DNA from: Ligustrum vulgare | Taxonomy: Eukaryota; Streptophyta; Magnoliopsida; Lamiales; Oleaceae | Length of the DNA: 64,000 bases | Assembly: GCA_963555705.1 (NCBI GenBank) | Contig: OY743188.1 | Span: 27,983,383-28,047,382 of the forward strand | Direction of reading: 5' to 3' | Part shown: positions 56,191 through 64,000 of the stretch, piece by piece | Layout of the letters: each line of letters begins with the position of its first letter | Position numbering within the stretch: position 1 is the first letter of the stretch | The notes under the pieces: generated by a model | Database searches by the model: none | The model's input: only the letters and a program-made list of their open reading frames with translations | What the model was told of the DNA's origin: nothing | Position numbers and translations under genes: made by a program

Positions 56191-57000
56191 AATGATTGAT
56201 GAAAAAGTGCTTGCAAAATCTGAAAACAATCTGAAAACGATCAAGATTTTGTACCAAGTGATCAGTAGGTAAAATAACCCTGTAATCGCTTACCATGCGG
56301 ATTGTAAAGCAGAATCAATTCATAACATGCTATCGCCAAACATTGAATCATGTGATCACATGGTTCATTTTCTGTCGGACCAGTCCATCTGGTTCAGTCC
56401 ACGTACTCCGATTCTCACTCATTTGATCCCTTTTTTTTACACTTTTTCTATTTTTCAGATAATTTTCAACTATAATTTGATTTACTTATTAAATATAGGT
56501 TTGAACAATATATTTTTATTACACCTCGGTAACCGTGTTTAAGTTATGTAGTAAGTTGATATCTACTCGCGATAAAAATATTTTCCAAGTGTACGATATT
56601 GTAGTTAGTTATAAAGTGACGAAGTTGGATATTATTTTCATGAGGGTTGCAGTATTAATTATCGAGATTTATCAATCATAACTTTATTGGAGTAATCAAG
56701 TTAAGAAAATTGAGAGAATTGCAATGGAGGTTATCAGTGTTTATCTAAAACTTCAATATTTGGAAGATTTTAATTCTAGAACCTTTCTATTTTATTGCAT
56801 GTTGTTTCTCAATAGACGAAACCATCCACTTCAGCAAAAATGTCACAATTTTATTGAGAAAAAAACATTTTACTTAGTTTTGAACAAAGAAAATAAAAAT
56901 AACTTCTATATATGTTTGGTAAAAGTTTTTTGTCAGATAAATTGCACAAAATCATGCAATCAAGAGTCCCACATAATCAGCAATTCCAGAAAAGCTGCAC
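56191..57000. other. Intergenic, no gene seen
   Basis: Plain sequence with short open stretches at 56327-56542 and 56724-57008 lacking any family resemblance. The right end grades into the copia LTR. Confidence 0.4.
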
Positions 57001-57160
57001 ACCATTGATCAAGCCATCAAGAGTCTGTCCAGCTAGAGTTTAGGATCATTTTTGATTTTGTAATTACAGTTCTTTATTACTTCCTGTAATTATGCCTAGA
57101 CACAGCTATATATATTGTACATAATATATCTCAATAAATACAAGAAAATACACTTCAACA
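57001..57160 (+). repeat. 3' part of a Ty1-copia 5' LTR
   Basis: Contains GCTATATATATTGTACATAATA (TATA region) and AATAAATACAAG, ends ACACTTCAACA immediately before a tRNA-Met primer site TGGTATCAGCC (57161-57171). The left end could not be fixed; no second LTR is in the window. Confidence 0.6.
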
Positions 57161-57286
57161 TGGTATCAGCCTAGGTTTTAGGATCCTATCTGTGTCTGTC
57201 TCCTCTTTCCTTCCTATCTGCGTCTATCATCTCTCCCTTCCTGTATTCCTCTTCTCTTCCTCCCCTCTTATCCACCTCTTCTCCTC

Positions 57287-58006
57287 ATGGCCGAATCATC
57301 TTCCCCACCACCCTCAATCACTCAAAACACATCACAATTCATCAAGCTAAACGAGACCAATTACCTTGTGTGGCTCCGCCAGATCAAGTCCTTTCTCAAT
57401 GGTGCGAAGCTCATGGGCTATGTCGATGGATCAATTCCAGAACCTAATTCCATAATCAATGCTACACCAAGTGATGGAAGAGCAGCTACCACCATCCCCA
57501 ACCCAGAACATAAGAAGTGGTTCACTACTGATCAACAAATAGTCAGTATACTCACCTCATCACTAACTGAAAATGTTGCTCGCCTCACTATTGGATTTGA
57601 TACATCCAAGGAAATTTGGGATTGCCTCGCAAAGCACTATTCTCAGCAATCAGTAGCTACATCTACAAGCTTAAAACTTCAGCTCTTCGATCTTAAAAAG
57701 GGATCTCAGTCTGTCGATGCATATCTCCAGCAAGCCAAATCTATTGCTGATTCCTTAGCTTCCATTAATCAACCTGTTACTGATTCTGATCTTGTAATTG
57801 CCACACTTCATGGTCTAGGCCCAGAATATTTAATGTTGCGCACTGCTCTCACAACCGAAAAACTACCAGATTTTTCAGAACTTCGTGCAAGAATTTTGGC
57901 TTTCGATGCTCAGAATCAACCTCCCGCTGACCATGGATCTGCTACTGCAATGTTCAACCAAAGCTCCTCTTCTTCACGTCGTGATAATCACTCTAACTCA
58001 GAGTGA
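57287..58006 (+). pseudogene. Ty1-copia Gag, N-terminal part
   Basis: 239 codons from ATG 57287. KLNETNYLVWLRQIKSFLNG and GYVDGSIPEP are the copia gag N-terminal signature; EIWDCLAKHYSQQS and LFDLKKGSQSVDAYLQQAKS belong to the following UBN2-type gag domain; ALTTEKLPDFSELRARIL ends it. Full copia polyproteins have about 1300-1450 residues with zinc knuckle, protease, integrase and RT; all are missing because an Athila-like LTR starts at 58012. Preceded by primer site and leader at 57161-57286. Confidence 0.85.
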
Positions 58007-58011
58007 CCTTT

Positions 58012-59645
58012 TGATTATTGTCCAATTTTACGTATTTTAGATAGGTAAATAAATGAAAAAAAACGATTTTGGGATATAAATTTTGTCATTTAGAGTAAAA
58101 TTTATTAAAGATTCAATTTTATTTGTTAAACTCTAAATTGATTTTATTTGTTAATAATTTCATTTATTTAATTGCAGGTACATTTTGGACAATTTTATCT
58201 CAAAAATCCCTAGTTTAATGGACCCGAAAAAAGCCCAAAATTGAGAAAAAAAACCTACAACACCCATTCTCCCAGTCGGCAGGCTCGCTCTCTCTCGCTA
58301 TCATCTTCAACCTTCATCTAGAACCCAGCTTCATCTCCATTCTACAACCCAGCCGCCATCCCCAGTGGTCTCTCTCTAACCTCTGTCTGGTCTCTACAGC
58401 AAAGACTGCCGCCAGACTTAGCCTGCACTCAGCCACAACCCAGCAGCCTCACGCAGCCCCCTCTCCTTCTCTCTTCTCTCGCAACCCAACCCAGCTCTGT
58501 CTTCGCTCTCTCTCAGACACGCACCAGCCACCAAAGCCGCCGCACCAGCCTCTTCCACCACTTCCAGCCGTCTCACTATATACCATCCTCTGTCTTCTTT
58601 CCAATCTCATCATCCACGCAGCCACCAAACCAGCCTGGGTCTCCAGCCGTCTTCTGTAAACTAACCCAGCAGCAACCTCCTCTCCCTCACATACAAAATC
58701 AATATTCAGCAGCACACCTCAACCTCAATATCCAACCCCCCACTTACAGAAACACTACTCTCTGCTCTCGAACGGATCTCCCTCCAACCACTCTCTCGGC
58801 CAGCAGACCTCTCCCACACACATCTCACAGTCGGCAGCCGCACCGTCCATCCTTCAACCAAATAGGCAGCTCTCATCTCCCATTAGTAACCTTCCACTCC
58901 ACTGTAAAAGGCACCAGCAGCCTCCACCGAAGCGGTCCTCAAAAAAGTGTTTTGTTTTTTTTGTTATTTGTTCTAGTTTCTATTTTGCTTAGAACTTTTA
59001 CTGTTTCATTTAATAGTTTACACATTTTCAGATTTTTTATGATAGTTAACTTTGAGATATAGTTTGGTTATTGAAATTTCTAGTTCCCAATTTGAATTTC
59101 ATTTTTAGTAATGATTATTGTTTGTTTTAATCTTATTTTGGTTAATTCAATTATGTTCGGCTAAGTTACATTTGAGGGGAGTTATTCTTAGCTTCAATGG
59201 GTATGTTTAATTCTTATGGATGAATTCTTGTTATTGATAAGAGTTTATAAATTGTTTTAAGTTTTCAAATTATTTTACTTGGATGAATGTCGTTGATGTG
59301 GTATGTATCAAGTATGCACACAACATGCTCGACTAAATGCAATTAAATAAATTGACTAATTTTCTGCTAATGAGTTTAAATCTTATCGATATCAAGAAAA
59401 TTCACACTAATCTTATTTGAAAAGCCCAATTGATAGCGAAAGAATAACTCCGCTCGAATTCCCTTTCATTGCAATTTAATTATATCCTCTTTTTATCATT
59501 TAAGTAATCTTGAAACCATAATTTAAAACTTAAATTTAGCAAATATTATTACACCAATAAAATCCCTAGGAAGAATGACCCTGAATTATTGCTAGGCTAT
59601 AACCTGACCCCTTTATACTTGGAGGGTAGATTTTACATCGAGTCA
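58012..59645 (+). repeat. 5' LTR of Athila-like element
   Basis: TGATTATTGTCC ... ATCGAGTCA, about 1.63 kb, the usual size for Athila. A long C/T-rich stretch at 58240-58930 (CCAGCAGC, CTCTCTC words) is typical of these LTRs. The 3' partner is out of view. Confidence 0.75.
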
Positions 59646-59651
59646 AGTTTT

Positions 59652-59670
59652 TGGCGCCGTTGCCGGGGAT
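59652..59670 (+). promoter_or_regulatory. Primer binding site of Athila-like element
   Basis: TGGCGCCGTTGCCGGGGAT, the standard Athila/Tat primer site, six bases after the LTR. Confidence 0.9.
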
Positions 59671-59783
59671 TATTTTGGTGTTAATTGATTTTTGCTGAAT
59701 TCCTTTTATTTTATTATTATTTGTTTATTTATTTATTTATTTATTCTCGTCTCTACTACTACTCTTGATATTGTTCATTGTTT

Positions 59784-60819
59784 ATGTCCGTTTGGTTCCG
59801 AGATAAAACTAAGCGATTAGTAAGATCGGAACCTACTAACCAATTTTTAATTCTTGAAAATCAGCAGGTAGTAATGGAAAATATTGCAGATCCAAATGAG
59901 GCGCCAGTCGTTCGAAGTCTTAGAGACTACATTTTTCCAACGATGACAAGCACTCCGTCATGCATAGTGACGCCTGCAAATGCGGCGGTCTTCAACTTCA
60001 AACCGGGAATGATTGATCATCTACCACGCTTCCATGGGATGCCATCAGAGAGTCCTTATCACCACATCCAGGAATTCGAAGGGGTTTGTTTTACTTTTCT
60101 TGAAAGAAATTGCACTGAGGAAGTCATTCGACTCAAGCTTTTCCCTTTTTCACTAAAGGATAAAGCTAAGTCATGGCTTAACTCTTTAAGGCCTAGCTCA
60201 ATTACAAATTGGGCGAATATGCGGAAAGAGTTCATTAAAAAGTTTTTTCCACCACAAAGAACCACCGCTATTCAAAGACAAATCATGAATTTTTCCCAAA
60301 AGAATAATGAAAATTTTTACACTAGTTGGGAAAGATTCAAAGATTTGTTGTTATCTTGCCCCCATCATGGTTGAAAAATGGATGTTAACGAAATTTTTTT
60401 ATGAAGGGCTCAGACCTGAAATGAGACAATTTGTGCAAACCATGAGTAATGGTGACTTCTTTGCAAAAGACCCGAATGACGTTTTTACATTTTTTGATGA
60501 TTTAGCTGAAAATGCCCAATCTTGGGATAACATTGATGAGTTTGATAGGGGTGTTACAATAAAAACTGAATTTCCAAAAATTGCATCTGGAAATGGAATT
60601 CATTCACTTAGAGCAGATGATGACATAAATGCCCGATTGGCTGTCATCACTCGAAAACTTGAAAACTTGGAAACTAAAAAAGTGAATGAAGTCAATTCCT
60701 CTTCCACTATTTTAGAAAAATGTTCAATTTGTGATGATGCACATCATTTAACCTCTGATTGTCCTGCACTTCCCCAACTAAAGAAATGTATTTTGATCAA
60801 TCTGTTGCTGTTAATATGA
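59784..60819 (+). pseudogene. Athila-like Gag, frameshifted
   Basis: Opens MSVWFRDKTKRLVRS, then the gag domain FNFKPGMIDHLPRFHGMPSE, RLKLFPFSLKDKAKSWLNSL and FPPQRTTAIQRQIMNFSQ. A stop follows CPHHG at 60372; the reading continues in another frame as EKWMLTKFFYEGLRPEMRQF, so one base was lost or gained near 60368. A zinc knuckle CSICDDAHHLTSDCP lies at about 60722-60766, after which a second frameshift (about 60780) moves the reading to the next frame. Confidence 0.85.
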
Positions 60820-61322
60820 TTTCCAAACCTTATTCTAACCCATATTCGAGTACTTATAATCCAGGTTGGAGAAATCATCCAAATTTCAGTTGGAGGAATG
60901 ATCAAGGAGGAAGCAATAATGTTGGAAACAATGCTGGACCTTCACAACCAACACCTTATATGCCACCGCAGAAGAGAAGTCTGGAAGACCAAATCCAACA
61001 ATTCATGCAAAGCCAAGCTGCCATCAACAATCAAAACTCTCAGGCCATTAATGACATCCGATCTCAGCTTACAAAGTTGACTACCCAGGCAAGTGCACAA
61101 GAAAAAGGTAAATTTCCAGCTCAACCAATGCCTAATCCTCAAACTCAATACAATGGGGTCGATGAATCCAATCTGAGACATGTGAAAGCAGTAACTACCT
61201 TGAGAAACGGTAAGCAAATCCAAGTTCCTGAACCTAAAGAGGACTTGGTGGGTAAGCAAGCTAAACCTCCTGTCGATGATACTTTATTAAAATCTTTACC
61301 TGATGTTTCAGGAACCACCTAA
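60759..61322 (+). pseudogene. Athila-like Gag C-terminal region
   Basis: Gln/Asn-rich continuation: EMYFDQSVAVNM, NPGWRNHPNFSW, QIQQFMQSQAAINNQN, ending near LKSLPDVSGT where a third frame change (about 61310) leads into the protease. This low-complexity linker is normal between Athila gag and protease. Confidence 0.8.
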
Positions 61323-62166
61323 GCAAATAGTAGGTGCACCCCCTGCCCCTTTTCCTCAAAGATTACAACCTGGTAATAAGACCAAAAATCAAACAGAAAT
61401 TCATGAAATTTTTAAGCAAGTTAGGGTAAATATTCCTCTGTTAGATGCAATTCAACAAGTCCCTGCCTATGCTAAATTTCTTAAGGATTTGTGTACAGTA
61501 AAGAGGAAGTTAGCTGTTAAGAATAAGGTATTTTTAACTGAACAAGTGAGTTCTATCATACAATGCCAAACTCCTCAAAAATTTAATGATCATGGTTCTC
61601 CAACCATTGCTTGTATGATAGGAACCACTCGTATTGGTCATGCATTGCTAGATTTAGGTTCGAGTGTGAATCTTTTGCCCTTCAGTGTATACACACAACT
61701 TGGTCTAGGTGAACTTAAGCCTACCCCCATGATTTTACAATTAGCAGATAGATCTATTAAGATGCCTAGAGGGATAATTGAGGATGTTTTGGTTCAAGTC
61801 GATAAATTTTATTACCCAGTTGATTTTGTTGTTATTGATATTCAAAATACACCTAAAACTTCTCCTCAAATCCCTGTTATTCTTGGTAGACCATTTCTTG
61901 CAACTTCAAATGCTTTAATAAATTGTAGGAGTGGTATTTTAAAGTTGACTTTTGGAAATATGTTCTTGGAGCTTAACATTTTCAATGCTTGTAGGCAACC
62001 AAAAGATTTTGATGAAGTGCAGGAAGTTAACATGTTGGAAGAGCTGCTATTTGAGTTAGAAGATCCTGATAAACAACTTGAGAAAAATCTCGAATTGGAC
62101 AGCATTCAAGACTCTTTAAAAGGTATAACAACAGCAGCTGTAAGAGCTTGGCAGCCCAACATTTAG
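61303..62166 (+). pseudogene. Athila-like aspartic protease
   Basis: 287 codons: VNIPLLDAIQQVPAYAKFLK, then the active site HALLDLGSSVNLLPFSVYTQ (DLGSS for DTGSS, usual in Athila), LADRSIKMPRGIIEDVLVQV and IPVILGRPFLATSNALINC. Stop at 62166; the frame leading to RT resumes near 62240. Confidence 0.85.
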
Positions 62167-62261
62167 CCTCTAAATGTTATCCAGACACCCATGCAAACAT
62201 CAGCAGAGAAGATGCCAACTCTGGAGCTTAACCTCTACCATCTGAATTAAAGTATGCATTC

Positions 62262-63134
62262 TTGGGACCTAATGAATCTTACCCTGTGGTAATCTCTTCT
62301 ACTCTTACTTGTGATCAGGAAAATTTGTTGTTGAAAGTATTGAATGATCATAGATCTGCAATAGGTTGGACTATAGCAGATATTAAGGGAATTAGTCCTT
62401 TAGTGTGCACTCATAGAATTTTCCTAGAAGAAAATGCTAATCCCTCTAGGGAATCCCAAAGAAGACTAAATCCTAACATGAAAGAGGTTGTTAAAAATGA
62501 AGTTTTAAAATTACTTGACACAGGTATTATTTATCCTATTGCAGACAGCAAGTGGGTAAGTCCTACTCACGTAGTACCTAAAAAAACCGGGGTTACTGTT
62601 GTTGAAAATGAACAGGGAGAAATGATAACTAAAAGGGTACCTACTAGTTGGAGAATGTGCATAGATTATAGGAAATTGAATTCCATGACCAGAAAAGACC
62701 ATTTTCCTTTACCATTTTTAGATCAAGTGCTAGAAAGAGTTGCTGGACATTCATTCTATTGTTTTTTGGATGGTTTTTCAGGCTATCATCAAATTGAAAT
62801 AGCATTAGAAGACCAAGAAAAAACTACTTTTACTTGCCCTTTTGGGACGTTTGCTTTTAAAAGAATGCCTTTTGGTCTTTGTAATGCCCCAGCAACCTTT
62901 CAAAGATGCATGCTTAGCATATTCAGTGACATGATAGAAAACGTTTTGGAAGTTTTTATGGACGATTTCTCTGTGTATGGTAATTCATTTGATGATTGCC
63001 TAACAAATTTGAAAGCTGTTTTATGCAGGTGTGAAGATAAGCAACTTCTCCTTAATTGGGAGAAATGTCATTTCATGGTAACAAGAGGAATTGTTTTAGG
63101 TCATATAATTTCTTCTAAAGGCATGGAAGTATAA
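62262..63134 (+). pseudogene. Athila-like reverse transcriptase
   Basis: RT domain complete: GIIYPIADSKWVSPTHVVPK, WRMCIDYRKLNSMTRKDHFP, HSFYCFLDGFSGYHQIEIA, FKRMPFGLCNAPATFQRCM and the catalytic VFMDDFSVYG, then LGHIISSKGMEV and a stop at 63134 from a frame disruption. The true start lies upstream of 62262 in this frame; the beginning of the domain is split from the protease by a frameshift. Confidence 0.9.
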
Positions 63135-63136
63135 GG

Positions 63137-64000
63137 CAAAAGTAGATTCAATTTCTAGGTTGCCTATTCCTTCTACTGTAAAAGATGTTAGATCATTTTT
63201 AGGTCATGCAGGTTTTTATAGGAGGTTCATAAAGATTTTAGTATTATAGCAAAACCTTTAACTACACTTTTGATGCATGATACAAAATTTGTTTGGACTA
63301 ATGAATGCACTACAGCTTTTGAACATTTAAAAAAGGCACTCACCACTGCACCCATAGTTAGATCACCTGATTGGTCTCTAGCTTTTGAATTAATGTGTGA
63401 TGCAAGTGATATAGCTGTAGGGGCAGTGCTTGGCCAGAGGAAAGTTAAGGAACCGTATGTAATTTACTATGCTAGCAGAACTTTGAATCAAGCTCAATTA
63501 AATTACACAACTACTGAAAAAGAGCTGCTAGCAATAGTTTTTGCACTGGAAAAATTTCGAACTTATCTTATTGGGACCCCTGTTACCATCTTTACTGATC
63601 ATTCTGCTCTTAAATAATTGTTCACAAAGAAAGATGCTAAACCTAGACTCATTCGATGGATTTTGTTATTGCAGGAATTTGACATTACAATTAAGGATAA
63701 AAAAGGGGTGGAAAATGTTGTCACTGATCATTTATCCAGATTAAATTCTGATAATTCAACAGTTTCTCACCCTTTAAATGATTCATTTCCCGATGAACAG
63801 TTATTTAGCTTGAACATTGTTCCATGGTTCGCTGACTTAGTTAATTATCTTGTTACAGGTCACATGCCCTCAAATTGGAGTGTCCAAGACAAAATGAGGA
63901 TGAAAGCTATCGCAAGGAACTTCTTCTACGATGATCCATACTTATTCAAATATTGTGCTGATCAAATTATAGCGACTCAGAATTTTTATGCAATTTTATA
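63137..64000 (+). pseudogene. Athila-like RT thumb, RNase H and start of integrase region
   Basis: After the frame break, VRSFLGHAGFYRRF-like sequence (about 63188-63230), then from 63270 FVWTNECTTAFEHLKKAL, LMCDASDIAVGAVLGQRKVK, LNYTTTEKELLAIVFALEKF and VTIFTDHSALK (RNase H). A single TAA at 63615 replaces the next codon; the frame then stays open: [30 protein letters not shown]. The last 150 bp ([17 protein letters not shown]) approach the integrase zinc-finger, cut by the window end. Confidence 0.85.

Larger units (their letters stand above)
58012..64000 (+). mobile_element. Athila-like Ty3 LTR retrotransposon, continues beyond window
   Basis: 5' LTR, primer site, then gag, protease, RT and RNase H in order. 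DLGSSVNLLPFSV protease and FMDDFSVYG RT motifs are characteristic of Athila. At least five frame disruptions. Integrase, any envelope-like ORF and the 3' LTR lie outside. Confidence 0.9.

Noticed and set aside
58449..58715. Arg-rich minus-strand frame
   Set aside because: Lies in the C/T-rich Athila LTR; composition effect only.

Overview
The window is nuclear DNA of a flowering plant. It holds intron-containing plant genes (a RIBA-type riboflavin gene and a DUF1635 gene), LTR retrotransposons of the plant Ty3 and Ty1 lineages, plant-type Helitrons with CTRR 3' ends, several MITE families, a tRNA-derived SINE and an endogenous plant pararetrovirus. Nothing prokaryotic, no rRNA gene, no complete tRNA gene and no CRISPR array was seen. 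The sequence style suits a eudicot; nothing here fixes the family or species.

Layout. 1-7592 is a large LTR element without gag or pol; its 5' LTR is cut by the window edge. It carries fragments of two host genes, CSN7 (COP9 signalosome) and a BLADE-ON-PETIOLE-type BTB gene, plus a 51-bp tandem array. 7593-9456 holds a SINE that landed in the terminal repeat of a MITE. 9457-13437 is RIBA3 in six exons with clean splice sites. 14490-15832 (minus) is a two-exon DUF1635 gene. These two are the only genes that look intact. 16176-16899 is a hAT-like element with a perfect 8-bp target duplication, followed by a Helitron at about 17164-18794.

18892-27140 (minus) is a decayed pararetrovirus (Caulimoviridae). 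In viral sense it reads two small ORFs, capsid with zinc knuckle, movement protein, a first aspartic-protease-like domain, then a separate pol ORF with a second protease and reverse transcriptase. RNase H is missing. A solo Ty1-type LTR sits inside the first protease-like domain, and a young Tat-like Ty3 element (27146-31370, target duplication ACTGG) sits just beyond the viral 5' end.

31793-39629 is a block of minus-strand Helitrons with nested insertions. It includes a CIPK kinase gene fragment, a MULE-like MITE and a Stowaway MITE. 40811-47130 is a broken chromovirus-like Ty3 element on the minus strand, interrupted by a solo LTR with a 5-bp target duplication (AAAGG). 47130-57000 is AT-rich and gene-free; it contains a Helitron inserted into a MITE, a perfect 300-bp tandem duplication and a 931-bp tandem duplication. 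57161-58006 is a Ty1-copia gag truncated by an Athila-like Ty3 element (5' LTR 58012-59645) whose frameshifted gag-pol runs off the window end.

RIBA3 and the DUF1635 gene are convergent neighbours in a small gene island of about 7 kb. Everything else is layered insertions, and their order can often be read from target duplications and nesting.
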